This document shows positions 10,412-23,314 of a stretch of DNA of 64,000 bases, piece after piece. The position numbers and the translations under genes are program-made. Origin of the DNA: Ursus arctos. Lineage: Eukaryota > Chordata > Mammalia > Carnivora > Ursidae. A model generated the notes under the pieces. The model ran no database searches, was not told where the DNA came from, and saw only the letters and a program-made list of their open reading frames with translations. Position 1 is the stretch's first letter, and the number at the start of each line of letters is the position of its first letter. The stretch covers positions 80,050,333 to 80,114,332 of the forward strand of contig NW_026622764.1 in the NCBI RefSeq assembly GCF_023065955.2, given 5' to 3'.

Positions 10412-11005
10412 GAAAAAGCCGGCTTCCCACGGAGACAGTTTTCCTGAGGTGCACACCCTATCCCAAGTGGTTGTGGCAAGGTAAAGCAAATGCCCTCCAC
10501 TTCTCTGGAAGAAACCACAGTGCCCAGCCATGTTCTAAGCCCTCCCATCGTCCCTGGGCTTCTGGCAGCAGGAGTGAAAAGAGAGGAGCAGAGCACTGGG
10601 ACCCGTTTGACAAAACCCGGCTTCCCACGGGAAAGTCTTTCTCCACGTGCAGACATGCTCCCAGGTGCCTGGGGCAAGGGGAAGGAAATGCCATACACTG
10701 ACCTGGAAGAGACCACAGGGCCCAGGCACAGTGTGAACCCTTCCCTCAACCCGGCGGTTTTGCTAGCAAGAGTTCAACCCCAACGAACAGAGTCCGGAGA
10801 CCCCTGGGGCAAAAACGGCTTCCGACGAACAATAGGTGCTTGCTGTGGAACACCTATCCCAAGTGGGGGTAGCCAGCTCAACAAAATGCCACACACCCAG
10901 GTGTAAGAAACAACATTGCCCAGGCATGGTCTAAGCCCCTCAACTCGTCCCTGTGCTTTGGGGAGCCGGAGGGACAGCCGAGGCACACGGCCCTGAGACC
11001 CCTTT
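10412..11005. repeat. Unit 18; exit from the 8,324-bp duplication
   Basis: The first ~180 bp of this unit match unit 4. From GCACTGGGACC onward it follows another type, with CACAGTGTGAACC, TAGCAAGAGTTC and GAACAGAGTCCGG. CACAGTGTGAACC and GAACAGAG also occur together in units 37, 56 and 62. The switch inside monomer A marks the right edge of the duplicated tract. Confidence 0.75.
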
Positions 11006-12789
11006 GCAAAAAGCCGGCTTCCCACGGAGACAGTTTTCCTGAGGTGCACACCCTATCCCAAGTGGTTGTGGCAAGGTAAAGCAAATGCCCTCCACTTCTC
11101 TGGAAGAAACCACAGTGCCCAGCCATGTTCTAAGCCCTCCCATCCTCCCTGGGCTTCTGGCAGCAGGAGTGAAAAGAGAGGAGCAGAGCACGGGGACCCG
11201 TTTGACAAAACCCGGCTTCCCACGGGAAAGTCTTTCTCCACGTGCAGACATGCTCCCAGGTGCCTGGGGCAAGGGGAAGGAAATGCCATACACTGACCTG
11301 GAAGAGACCACAGGGCCCAGGCACAGTCTGAACCCTTCCCTCAACCCGGGGGGTTTCCTAGCAGGAGTTCAACCCCAACGAACACAGCCCGGAGACCCCT
11401 GGGGCAAAAACGGCTTCCGACGAACAATAGGTGCTTACTGTGGAACACCTATCCCTAGTGGGGGTAGCCAGCTCAACAAAATGCCACACACCCAGGTGTA
11501 AGAAACAACATTGCCCAGGCATGGTCTAAGCCCCTCACCTCGTCCCTGTGCTTTGGGGAGCCGGAGGGACAGCCGAGGCACAGGGCCCTGAGACCCCTTT
11601 GAAAAAGCCGGCTTCCCACGGAGACAGTTTTCCTGAGGTGCAGACCCTATCCCAAGAGGTTGTGGCAAGGTAAAGCAAATGCCCTCCACTTCTCTGGAAG
11701 AAACCACAGTGCCCAGCCATGTTCTAAGCCCTCCCATCCTCCCTGGGCTTCTGGCAGCAGGAGTGAAAAGAGAGGAGCAGAGCACTGGGACCCGTTTGAC
11801 AAAAACCGGCTTCCCACGGGAAAGTCTTTCTCCACGTGCAGACATGCTCCCAGGTGCCTGTGGCAAGGGGAAGGAAATGCCATACACTGACCTGGAAGAG
11901 ACCACAGGGCCCAGGCACAGTCTGAACCCTTCCCTCAACCCGGCGGTTTTGCTAGCAGGAGTTCAACCCCAACGAACACAGCCCGGAGACCCCTGGGGCA
12001 AAAACGACTTCCGACGAACAATAGGTGCTTGCTGTGGAACACCTATCCCAAGTGGGGGTAGCCAGCTCAACAAAATGCCACACACCCAGGTGTAAGAAAC
12101 AACATTGCCCAGGCATGGTCTAAGCCCCTCACCTCGTCCCTGTGCTTTGGGGAGCCGGAGGGACAGCCGAGGCCCACGGCCCTGAGACCCCTTTGCAAAA
12201 AGCCGGCTTCCCACGGAGACAGTTTTCCTGAGGTGCACACCCTATCCCAAGTGGTTGTGGCAAGGTAAAGCAAATGCCCTCCACTTCTCTGGAAGAAACC
12301 ACAGTGCCCAGCCATGTTCTAAGCCCTCCCATCGTCCCTGGGCTTCTGGCAGCAGGAGTGAAAAGAGAGGAGCAGAGCACTGGGCCCCGTTTGACAAAAC
12401 CCGGCTTCCGACGGGAAAGTCTTTCTCCACGTGCAGACATGCTCCCAGGTGCCTGGGGCAAGGGGAAGGAAATGCCATACACTGACCTGGAAGAGACCAC
12501 AGGGCCCAGGCACAGTCTGAACCCTTCCCTCAACCCGGCGGTTTTGCTAGCAGGAGTTCAACCCCAACGAACACAGCCCGGAGACCCCTGGGTCAAAAAC
12601 GGCTTCCGACGAACAATAGGTGCTTGCTGTGGAACACCTATCCCAAGTGGGGGTAGCCAGCTCAACAAAATGCCACACACCCAGGTGTAAGAAACAACAT
12701 TGCCCAGGCATGGTCTAAGCCCCTCACCTCGTCCCTGTGCTTTGGGGAGCCGGAGGGACAGCCGAGGCACACGGCCCTGAGACCCCTTT
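11006..12789. repeat. Units 19-21; first copy of a three-unit (1,784-bp) duplication
   Basis: Unit 19 has ACCCGGGGGGTTTCCTAGC, unit 20 has AAAAACCGGC with CCTGTGGCAAGG, and unit 21 has CTGGGCCCCGTTTG with CTTCCGACGGG. The same three types in the same order follow immediately at +1,784 bp. Small differences (AAAAACGACTTCC in unit 20, GCCCACGG at about 12,175) show that the copies have since diverged or been partly converted. Confidence 0.85.
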
Positions 12790-14573
12790 GCAAAAAGCCG
12801 GCTTCCCACGGAGACAGTTTTCCTGAGGTGCACACCCTATCCCAAGTGGTTGTGGCAAGGTAAAGCAAATGCCCTCCACTTCTCTGGAAGAAACCACAGT
12901 GCCCAGCCATGTTCTAAGCCCTCCCATCCTCCCTGGGCTTCTGGCAGCAGGAGTGAAAAGAGAGGAGCAGAGCACGGGGACCCGTTTGACAAAACCCGGC
13001 TTCCCACGGGAAAGTCTTTCTCCACGTGCAGACATGCTCCCAGGTGCCTGGGGCAAGGGGAAGGAAATGCCATACACTGACCTGGAAGAGACCACAGGGC
13101 CCAGGCACAGTCTGAACCCTTCCCTCAACCCGGGGGGTTTCCTAGCAGGAGTTCAACCCCAACGAACACAGCCCGGAGACCCCTGGGGCAAAATCGGCTT
13201 CCGACGAACAATAGGTGCTTACTGTGGAACACCTATCCCTAGTGGGGGTAGCCAGCTCAACAAAATGCCACACACCCAGGTGTAAGAAACAACATTGCCC
13301 AGGCATGGTCTAAGCCCCTCACCTCGTCCCTGTGCTTTGGGGAGCCGGAGGGACAGCCGAGGCACACGGCCCTGAGACCCCTTTGAAAAAGCCGGCTTCC
13401 CACGGAGACAGTTTTCCTGAGGTGCAGACCCTATCCCAAGTGGTTGTGGCAAGGTAAAGCAAATGCCCTCCACTTCTCTGGAAGAAACCACAGTGCCCAG
13501 CCATGTTCTAAGCCCTCCCATCCTCCCTGGGCTTCTGGCAGCGGGAGTGAAAAGAGAGGAGCAGAGCACTGGGACCCGTTTGACAAAAACCGGCTTCCCA
13601 CGGGAAAGTCTTTCTCCACGTGCAGACATGCTCCCAGGTGCCTGTGGCAAGGGGAAGGAAATGCCATACACTGACCTGGAAGAGACCACAGGGCCCAGGC
13701 ACAGTCTGAACCCTTCCCTCAACCCGGCGGTTTTGCTAGCAGGAGTTCAACCCCAACGAACACAGCCCGGAGACCCCTGGGGCAAAAACGGCTTCCGACG
13801 AACAATAGGTGCTTGCTGTGGAACACCTATCCCAAGTGGGGGTAGCCAGCTCAACAAAATGCCACACACCCAGGTGTAAGAAACAACATTGCCCAGGCAT
13901 GGTCTAAGCCCCTCACCTCGTCCCTGTGCTTTGGGGAGCCGGAGGGACAGCCGAGGCACACGGCCCTGAGACCCCTTTGCAAAAAGCCGGCTTCCCACGG
14001 AGACAGTTTTCCTGAGGTGCACACCCTATCCCAAGTGGTTGTGGCAAGGTAAAGCAAATGCCCTCCACTTCTCTGGAAGAAACCACAGTGCCCAGCCATG
14101 TTCTAAGCCCTCCCATCGTCCCTGGGCTTCTGGCAGCAGGAGTGAAAAGAGAGGAGCAGAGCACTGGGCCCCGTTTGACAAAACCTGGCTTCCGACGGGA
14201 AAGTCTTTCTCCACGTGCAGACATGCTCCCAGGTGCCTGGGGCAAGGGGAAGGAAATGCCATACACTGACCTGGAAGAGACCACAGGGCCCAGGCACAGT
14301 CTGAACCCTTCCCTCAACCCGGCGGTTTTGCTAGCAGGAGTTCAACCCCAACGAACACAGCCCGGAGACCCCTGGGTCAAAAACGGCTTCCGACGAACAA
14401 TAGGTGCTTGCTGTGGAACACCTATCCCAAGTGGGGGTAGCCAGCTCAACAAAATGCCACACACCCAGGTGTAAGAAACAACATTGCCCAGGCATGGTCT
14501 AAGCCCCTCACCTCGTCCCTGTGCTTTGGGGAGCCGGAGGGACAGCCGAGGCACACGGCCCTGAGACCCCTTT
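12790..14573. repeat. Units 22-24; second copy of the three-unit duplication
   Basis: This is the direct tandem partner of 11006-12789. It repeats CCCGGGGGGTTTCC, then AAAAACCGGC/CCTGTGGC, then GGGCCCCGTTTG. Private changes are AAAATCGGCTTCC at about 13,193, GCAGCGGGAG at about 13,541 and AAACCTGGC at about 14,184. A third, looser version of units 23-25 occurs at 17545-19329. Confidence 0.85.
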
Positions 14574-17544
14574 GCAAAAAGCCGGCTTCCCACGGAGACA
14601 GTTTTCCTGAGGTGCACACCCTATCCCAAGTGGTTGTGGCAAGGTAAAGCAAATGCCCTCCACTTCTCTGGAAGAAACCACAGTGCCCAGCCATGTTCTA
14701 AGCCCTCCCATCCTCCCTGGGCTTCTGGCAGCAGGAGTGAAAAGAGAGGAGCAGAGCACGGGGACCCGTTTGACAAAACCCGGCTTCCCACGGGAAAGTC
14801 TTTCTCCACGTGCAGACATGCTCCCAGGTGCCTGGGGCAAGGGGAAGGAAATGCCATACACTGACCTGGAAGAGACCACAGGGCCCAGGCACAGTCTGAA
14901 CCCTTCCCTCAACCCGGCGGGTTTGCTAGCAGGAGTTCAACCCCAACGAACACAGCCCGGAGACCCCTGGGGCAAAAACGGCTTCCGACGAACAATAGGT
15001 GCTTGCTGTGGAACACCTATCCCAAGTGGGGGTAGCCAGCTCAACAAAATGCCACACACCCAGGTGTAAGAAACAACATTGCCCAGGCATGGTCTAAGCC
15101 CCTCACCTCGTCCCTGTGCTTTGGGGAGCCGGAGGGACAGCCGAGGCACACGGCCCTGAGACCCCTTTGAAAAACCCGGCTTCCCACGGAGACAGTTTTC
15201 CTGAGGTGCACACCCTATCCCAAGTGGTTGTGGCAAAGTAAAGCAAATGCCCTCCACTTCTCTGGAAGAAACCACAGTGCCCAGCCATGTTCTAAGCCCT
15301 CCCATCCTCCCTGGGCTTCTGGCAGCAGGAGTGAAAAGAGAGGAGCAGAGCACGGGGACCCGTTTGACAAAACTCGGCTTCCCACGGGAAAGTCTTTCTC
15401 CACGTGCAGACATGCTCCCAGGTGCCTGGGGCAAGGGGAAGGAAATGCCATACACTGACCTGGAAGAGACCTCAGGGCCCAGGCACAGTCTGAACCCTTC
15501 CCTCAACCCGGCGGTTTTGCTAGCAGGAGTTCAACCCCAACGAACACAGCCCGGAGACCCCTGGGGCAAAAACGGCTTCCGACGAACAATAGGTGCTTGC
15601 TGTGGAACACCTATCCCAAGTGGGGGTAGCCAGCTCAACAAAATGCCACACACCCAGGTGTAAGAAACAACATTGCCCAGGCATGGTCTAAGCCCCTCAC
15701 CTCGTCCCTGTGCTTTGGGGAGCCGGAGGGACAGCCGAGGCACACGGCCCTGAGACCCCTTTGAAAAAGCCGGCTTCCCACGGAGACAGTTTTCCTGAGG
15801 TGCACACCCTATCCCAAGTGGTTGTGGCAAAGTAAAGCAAATGCCCTCCACTTCTCTGGAAGAAACCACAGTGCCCAGCCATGTTCTAAGCCCTCCCATC
15901 CTCCCTGGGCTTCTGGCAGCAGGAGTGAAAAGAGAGGAGCAGAGCACAGGGACCCGTTTGACAAAACTCGGCTTCCCACGGGAAAGTCTTTCTCCACGTG
16001 CAGACATGCTCCCAGGTGCCTGGGGCAAGGGGAAGGAAATGCCATACACTGACCTGGAAGAGACCACAGGGCCCAGGCACAGTCTGAACCCTTCCCTCAA
16101 CCCGGCGGTTTTGCTAGCAGGAGTTCAACCCCAACGAACACAGCCCGGAGACCCCTGGGGCAAAAACGGCTTCCGACGAACAATAGGTGCTTGCTGTGGA
16201 ACACCTATCCCAAGTGGGGGTAGCCAGCTCAACAAAATGCCACACACCCAGGTGTAAGAAACAACATTGCCCAGGCATGGTCTAAGCCCCTCACCTCGTC
16301 CCTGTGCTTTGGGGAGCCGGAGGGACAGCCGAGGCACACGGCCCTGAGACCCCTTTGAAAAAGCCGGCTTCCCACGGAAACAGTTTTCCTGAGGTGCACA
16401 CCCTATCCCAAGTGGTTGTGGCAAGGTAAAGCAAATGCCTCCACTTCTCTGGAAGAAACCACAGTGCCCAGCCATGTTCTAAGCCCTCCCATCGTCCCTG
16501 GGCTTCTGGCAGCAGGAGTGAAAAGAGAGGAGCAGAGCACTGGGACCCGTTTGACAAAACCCGGCTTCCCACGGGAAAGTCTTTCTCCACGTGCAGACAT
16601 GCTCCCAGGTGCCTATGGCAAGGGGAAGGAAATGCCATACACTGACCTGGAAGAGACCACAGGGCCCAGGCACAGTCTGAACCCTTCCCTCAACCCGGCG
16701 GTTTTGCTAGCAGGAGTTCAACCCCAACGAACACAGCCCGGAGACCCCTGGGGCAAAAACGGCTTCTGACGAACAATAGGTGCTTGCTGTGGAACACCTA
16801 TCCCAAGTGGGGGTAGCCAGCTCAACAAAATGCCACACACCCAGGTGTAAGAAACAACATTGCCCAGGCATGGTCTAAGCCCCTCACCTCGTCCCTGTGC
16901 TTTGGGGAGCCGGAGGGACAGCCGAGGCACACGGCCCTGAGACCACTTTGCAAAAAGCCGGTTTCCCACGGAGACAGTTTTCCTGAGGTGCACACCCTAT
17001 CCCAAGTGGTTGTGGCAAGGTAAAGCAAATGCCCTCCACTTCTCTGGAAGAAACCACAGTGCCCAGCCATATTCTAAGCCCTCCCATCCTCCCTGGGCTT
17101 CTGGCAGCAAGAGTGAAAAGAGAGGAGCAGAGCACTGGGACCCGTTGGACAAAAACCGGCTTCCCACGGGAAAGTCTTTCTCCACGTGCAGACATGCTCC
17201 CAGGTGCCTGGGGCAAGGGGAAGGAAATGCCATACACTGACCTGGAAGAGACCACAGGGCCCAGGCACAGTCTGAACCCTTCCCTCAACCCGGCGGTTTT
17301 GCTAGCAGGAGTTCAACCCCAACGAACACAGCCCGGAGACCCCTGGGGCAAAAACGGCTTCCGACGAACAATAGGTGCTTGCGGTGGAACACCTATCCCA
17401 AGTGGGGGTAGCCAGCTCAACAAAATGCCACACACCCAGGTGTAAGAAACAACATTGCCCAGGCATGGTCTAAGCCCCTCACCTCGTCCCTGTGCTTTGG
17501 GGAGCCGGAGGGACAGCCGAGGCACACGGCCCTGAGACCCCTTG
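14574..17544. repeat. Units 25-29; includes the TGGCAAAGTAAAGC pair and a one-base deletion
   Basis: Units 26 and 27 both carry TGGCAAAGTAAAGC in A and AAAACTCGGC in B, a combination seen again in units 52 and 60. Unit 28 has AAATGCCTCC instead of AAATGCCCTCC at about 16,436, which makes it shorter, and CTTCTGACGAAC at about 16,764. Unit 29 has CCCGTTGGACAAAAACC and CTTGCGGTGG; unit 46, 10,105 bp (17 units) downstream, has the same pair. Confidence 0.83.
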
Positions 17545-19329
17545 GCAAAAAGCGGGCTTCCCACGGAGACAGTTTTCCTGAGGTGCACACCCTATCCCAA
17601 GAGGTTGTGGCAAGGTAAAGCAAATGCCCTCCACTTCTCTGGAAGAAACCACAGTGCCCAGCCATGTTCTAAGCCCTCCCATCCTCCCTGGGCTTCTGGC
17701 AGCAGGAGTGAAAAGAGAGGAGTAGAGCACTGGGACCCGTTTGACAAAAACCGGCTTCCCACGGGAAAGTCTTTCTCCACGTGCAGACATGCTCCCAGGT
17801 GCCTGTGGCAAGGGGAAGGAAATGCCATACACTGACCTGGAAGAGACCACAGGGCCCAGGCACAGTCTGAACCCTTCCCTCAACCCGGCGATTTTGCTAG
17901 CAGGAGTTCAACCCCAACGAACACAGCCCGGAGACCCCTGGGGCAAAAACGGCTTCCGACGAACAATAGGTGCTTGCTGTGGAACACCTATCCCAAGTGG
18001 GGGTAGCCAGCTCAACAAAATGCCACACACCCAGGTGTAAGAAACAACATTGCCCAGGCATGGTCTAAGCCCCTCACCTCGTCCCTGTGCTTTGGGGAGC
18101 CGGAGGGACAGCCGAGGCACACGGCCCTGAGACCCCTTTGCAAAAAGCCGGCTTCCCACGGAGACAGTTTTCCTGAGGTGCACACCCTATCCCAAGTGGT
18201 TGTGGCAAGGTAAAGCAAATGCCCTCCACTTCTCTGGAAGAAACCACAGTGCCCAGCCATGTTCTAAGCCCTCCCATCGTCCCTGGGCTTCTGGCAGCAG
18301 GAGTGAAAAGAGAGGAGCAGAGCACTGGGCCCCGTTTGACAAAACCCGGCTTCCGACGGGAAAGTCTTTCTCCACGTGCAGACATGCTCCCAGGTGCCTG
18401 GGGCAAGGGGAAGGAAATGCCATACACTGACCTGGAAGAGACCACAGGGCCCAGGCACAGTCTGAACCCTTCCCTCAACCCGGCGGTTTTGCTAGCAGGA
18501 GTTCAACCCCAACGAACACAGCCCGGAGACCCCTGGGTCAAAAACGGCTTCCGACGAACAATAGGTGCTTGCTGTGGAACACCTATCCCAAGTGGGGGTA
18601 GCCAGCTCAACAAAATGCCACACACCCAGGTGTAAGAAACAACATTGCCCAGGCATGGTCTAAGCCCCTCACCTCGTCCCTGTGCTTTGGGGAGCCGGAG
18701 GGACAGCCGAGGCACACGGCCCTGAGACCCCTTTGCAAAAAGCCGGCTTCCCACGGAGACAGTTTTCCTGAGGTGCACACCCTATCCCAAGTGGTTGTGG
18801 CAAGGTAAAGCAAATGCCCTCCACTTCTCTGGAAGAAACCACAGTGCCCAGCCATGTTCTAAGCCCTCCCATCCTCCCTGGGCTTCTGGCAGCAGGAGTG
18901 AAAAGAGAGGAGCAGAGCACGGGGACCCGTTTGAAAAAACCCGGCTTCCCACGGGAAAGTCTTTCTCCACGTGCAGACATGCTCCCAGGTGCCTGGGGCA
19001 AGGGGAAGGAAATGCCATACACTGACCTGGAAGAGACCACAGGGCCCAGGCACAGTCTGAACCCTTCCCTCAACCCGGCGGGTTTGCTAGCAGGAGTTCA
19101 ACCCCAACGAACACAGCCCGGAGACCCCTGGGGCAAAAACGGCTTCCGACGAACAATAGGTGCTTGCTGTGGAACACCTATCCCAAGTGGGGATAGCCAG
19201 CTCAACAAAATGCCACACACCCAGGTGTAAGAAACAACATTGCCCAGGCATGGTCTAAGCCCCTCACCTCGTCCCTGTGCTTTGGGGAGCCGGAGGGACA
19301 GCCGAGGCACACGGCCCTGAGACCCCTTT
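17545..19329. repeat. Units 30-32; third occurrence of the unit 23-25 order
   Basis: Unit 30 resembles unit 23 (AAAAACCGGC, CCTGTGGCAAGG), unit 31 resembles unit 24 (GGGCCCCGTTTG, CTTCCGACGGG, CTGGGTCAAAAACGG) and unit 32 resembles unit 25 (GGCGGGTTTGC). Private changes are CTTGGCAAAAAGCGGGC at about 17,543, GGAGTAGAGC at about 17,721 and GTTTGAAAAAACCC at about 18,931. The repeated order suggests block copying rather than independent single-unit exchange. Confidence 0.78.
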
Positions 19330-22300
19330 GAAAAAGCCGGCTTCCCACGGAGACAGTTTTCCTGAGGTGCACACCCTATCCCAAGTGGTTGTGGCAAGGT
19401 AAAGCAAATGCCCTCCACTTCTCTGGAAGAAACCACAGTGCCCAGCCATGTTCTAAGCCCTCCCATCCTCCCTGGGCTTCTGGCAGCAGGAGTGAAAAGA
19501 GAGGAGCAGAGCACGGGGACCCGTTTGACAAAAGCCGGCTTCCCACGGGAAAGTCTTTCTCCACGTGCAGACATGCTCCCAGGTGCCTGGGGCAAGGGGA
19601 AGGAAATGCCATACACTGACCTGGAAGAGACCACAGGGCCCAGGCACAGTCTGAACCCTTCCCTCACCCCGGCGGGTTTGCTAGCAGGAGTTCAACCCCA
19701 ACGAACACAGCCCGGAGACCCCTGGGGCAAAAACGGCTTCCGACGAACAATAGGTGCTTGCTGTGGAACACCTATCCCAAGTGGGGGTAGCCAGCTCAAC
19801 AAAATGCCACACACCCAGGTGTAAGAAACAACATTGCCCAGGCATGGTCTAAGCCCCTCACCTCGTCCCTGTGCTTTGGGGAGCCGGAGGGACAGCCGAG
19901 GCACACGGCCCTGAGACCCCTTTGCAAAAAGCCGGCTTCCCACGGAGACAGTTTTCCTGAGGTGCACACCCTATCCCAAGTGGTTGTGGCAAGGTAAAGC
20001 AAATGCCCTCCACTTCTCTGGAAGAAACCACAGTGCCCAGCCATGTTCTAAGCCCTCCCATCGTCCCTGGGCTTCTGGCAGCAGGAGTGAAAAGAGAGGA
20101 GCAGAGCACTGGGACCCGTTTGACAAAACCCGGCTTCCCACGGGAAAGTCTTTTCTCCACGTGCAGACATGCTCCCAGGTGCCTCTGGCAAGGGGAAGGA
20201 AATGCCATACACTGACCTGGAAGAGACCACAGGGCCCAGGCACAGTGTGAACCCTTCCCTCAACCCGGCGGTTTTGCTAGCAGGAGTTCAACCCCAACGA
20301 ACACAGCCCGGAGACCCCTGAGGCAAAACGGCTTCCGACGAACAGTAGGTGCTTGCTGTGGAACACCTATCCCAAGTGGGGGTAGCCAGCTCAACAAAAT
20401 GCCACACACCCAGGTGTAAGAAACAACATTGCCCAGGCATGGTCTAAGCCCCTCACCTCGTCCCTGTGCTTTGGGGAGCCGGAGGGACAGCCGAGGCACA
20501 CGGCCCTGAGACCCCTTTGAAAAAGCCGGCTTCCCACGGAAACAGTTTTCCTGAGGTGCACACCCTATCCCAAGTGGTTGTGGCAAGGTAAAGCAAATGC
20601 CCTCCACTTCTCTGGAAGAAACCACAGTGCCCAGCCATGTTCTAAGCCCTCCCATCCTCCCTGGGCTTCTGGCAGCAGGAGTGAAAAGAGAGGAGAAGAG
20701 CACGGGGAACCCGTTTGACAAAAACCGGCTTCCGACGGGAAAGTCTTTCTCCACGTGCAGACATGCTCCCAGGTGCCTGGGGCAAGGGGAAGGAAATGCC
20801 ATACACTGACCTGGAAGAGACCACAGGGCCCAGGCACAGTCTGAACCCTTCCCTCAAACCGGCGGTTTTGCTAGCAGGAGTTCAACCCCAACGAACATAG
20901 CCCGGAGACCCCTGGGGCAAAAACCGTTTCCGACGAAAAATAGGTGCTTGCTGTGGAACACCTATCCCAAGTGGGGATAGCCAGCTCAACAAAATGCCAC
21001 ACACCCAGGTGTAAGAAACAACATTGCCCAGGCATGGTCTAAGCCCCTCACCTCGTCCCTGTGCTTTGGGGAGCCGGAGGGACAGCCGAGGCACACGGCC
21101 CTGAGACCCCTTGAAAAAGCCGGCTTCCCACGGAGACAGTTTTCCTGAGGTGCACACCCTATCCCAAGTGGTTGTGGCAAGGTAAAGCAAATGCCCTCCA
21201 CTTCTCTGGAAGAAACCACAGTGCCCAGCCATGTTCTAACCCCTCCCATCCTCCCTGGGCTTCTGGCAGCAGGAGTGAAAAGAGAGGAGCAGAGCACGGG
21301 GACCCGTTTGACAAAACCCGGCTTCCCACGGGAAAGTCTTTCTCCACGTGCAGACATGCTCCCAGGTGCCTGGGGCAAGGGGAAGGAAATGCCATACACT
21401 GACCTGGAAGAGACCACAGGGCCCAGGCACAGTCTGAACCCTTCCCTCAACCCGGCGGGTTTGCTAGCAGGAGTTCAACCCCAACGAACACAGCCCGGAG
21501 ACCCCTGGGGCAAAAACGGCTTCCGACGAACAATAGGTGCTTGCTGTGGAACACCTATCCCAAGTGGGGGTAGCCAGCTCAACAAAATGCCACACACCCA
21601 GGTGTAAGAAACAACATTGCCCAGGCATGGTCTAAGCCCCTCACCTCGTCCCTGTGCTTTGGGGAGCCGGAGGGACAGCCGAGGCACACGGCCCTGAGAC
21701 CCCTTTGCAAAAAGCCGGCTTCCCACGGAGACAGTTTTCCTGAGGTGCACACCCTATCCCAAGTGGTTGTGGCAAGGTAAAGCAAATGCCCTCCACTTCT
21801 CTGGAAGAAACCACAGTGCCCAGCCATGTTCTAAGACCTCCCATCGTCCCTGGGCTTCTGGCAGCAGGAGTGAAAAGAGAGGAGCAGAGCACTGGGACCC
21901 GTTTGACAAAACCCGGCTTCCCACGGGAAAGTCTTTCTCCACGTGCAGACATGCTCCCAGGTGCCTCTGGCAAGGGGAAGAAAATGCCATACACTGACCT
22001 GGAAGAGACCACAGGGCCCAGGCACAGTGTGAACCCTTCCCTCAACCCGGCGGTTTTGCTAGCAGGAGTTCAACCCCAACGAACAGAGCCCGGAGACCCC
22101 TGGGGCAAAAACGGCTTCCGACGAACAATAGGTGCTTGCTGTGGAACACCTATCCCAAGTGGGGGTAGCCAGCTCAACAAAATGCCACACACCCAGGTGT
22201 AAGAAACAACATTGCCCAGGCATGGTCTAAGCCCCTCACCTCGTCCCTGTGCTTTGGGGAGCCGGAGGGACAGCCGAGGCACACGGCCCCGAGACCCCTT

Positions 22301-22895
22301 TGAAAAAGCCGGCTTCCCACGGAGACAGTTTTCCTGAGGTGCACACCCTATCCCAAGTGGTTGTGGCAAGGTAAAGCAAATGCCCTCCACTTCTCTGGAA
22401 GAAACCACAGTGCCCAGCCATGTTCTAAGCCCTCCCATCCTCCCTGGGCTTCTGGCAGCAGGAGTGAAAAGAGAGGAGCAGAGCACTGGGACCCGTTGGA
22501 CAAAAACCGGCTTCCCACGGGAAAGTCTTTCTCCACGTGCAGACATGCTCCCAGGTGCCTGGGGCAAGGGGAAGGAAATGCCATACACTGACCTGGAAGA
22601 GACCACAGGGCCCAGGCACAGTCTGAACCCTTCCCTCAACCCGGCGGGTTTGCTAGCAGGAGTTCAACCCCAACGAACACAGCCCGGAGACCCCTGGGGC
22701 AAAAACGGCTTCCGACGAACAATAGGTGCTTGCTGTGGAACACCTATCCCAAGTGGGGGTAGCCAGCTCAACAAAATGCCACACACCCAGGTGTAAGAAA
22801 CAACATTGCCCAGGCATGGTCTAAGCCCCTCACCTCGTCCCTGTGCTTTGGGGAGCCGGAGGGACAGCCGAGGCACACGGCCCCGAGACCCCTTT
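19330..22895. repeat. Units 33-38; several single-base indels
   Basis: Units 34 to 36 contain four one-base length changes within about 1 kb: an extra T at about 20,151-20,154, a missing A at about 20,325, an extra A at about 20,708 and a missing T at about 21,111. Units 34 and 37 share GTGCCTCTGGCAAGG and CACAGTGTGAACC. Unit 35 carries the CCGTTTCCGACGAAA box variant. Unit 38 has CCCGTTGGACAAAAACC, as in units 29 and 46. Confidence 0.83.
20922..20938 (-). other. CENP-B-box-like site, variant C monomer of unit 35
   Basis: The same 17-mer as at 1896-1912, in a C monomer preceded by CGAACATAGCC and followed by GGGGATAGCC, the standard companions of this variant. Confidence 0.55.
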
Positions 22896-23297
22896 GAAAA
22901 AGCCGGCTTCCCACGGAAACAGTTTTCCTGAGGTGCACACCCTATCCCAAGTGGTTGTGGCAAGGTAAAGCAAATGCCCTCCACTTCTCTGGAAGAAACC
23001 ACAGTGCCCAGCCATGTTCTAAGCCCTCCCATCCTCCCTGGGCTTCTGGCAGCAGGAGTGAAAAGAGAGGAGCAGAGCACGGGGACCCGTTTGACAAAAA
23101 CCGGCTTCCGACGGGAAAGTCTTTCTCCACGTGCAGACATGCTCCCAGGTGCCTGGGGCAAGGGGAAGGAAATGCCATACACTGACCTGGAAGAGACCAC
23201 AGGGCCCAGGCACAGTCTGAACCCTTCCCTCAAACCGGCGGTTTTACTAGCAGGAGTTCAACCCCAACGAACATAGCCCGGAGACCCCTGGGGCAAA

Positions 23298-23314
23298 AAC
23301 CGTTTCCGACGAAA
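23298..23314 (-). other. CENP-B-box-like site, variant C monomer of unit 39
   Basis: The same 17-mer as at 1896-1912, with GGATCC at 23445-23450 in the same C monomer, as in unit 13. Confidence 0.55.
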
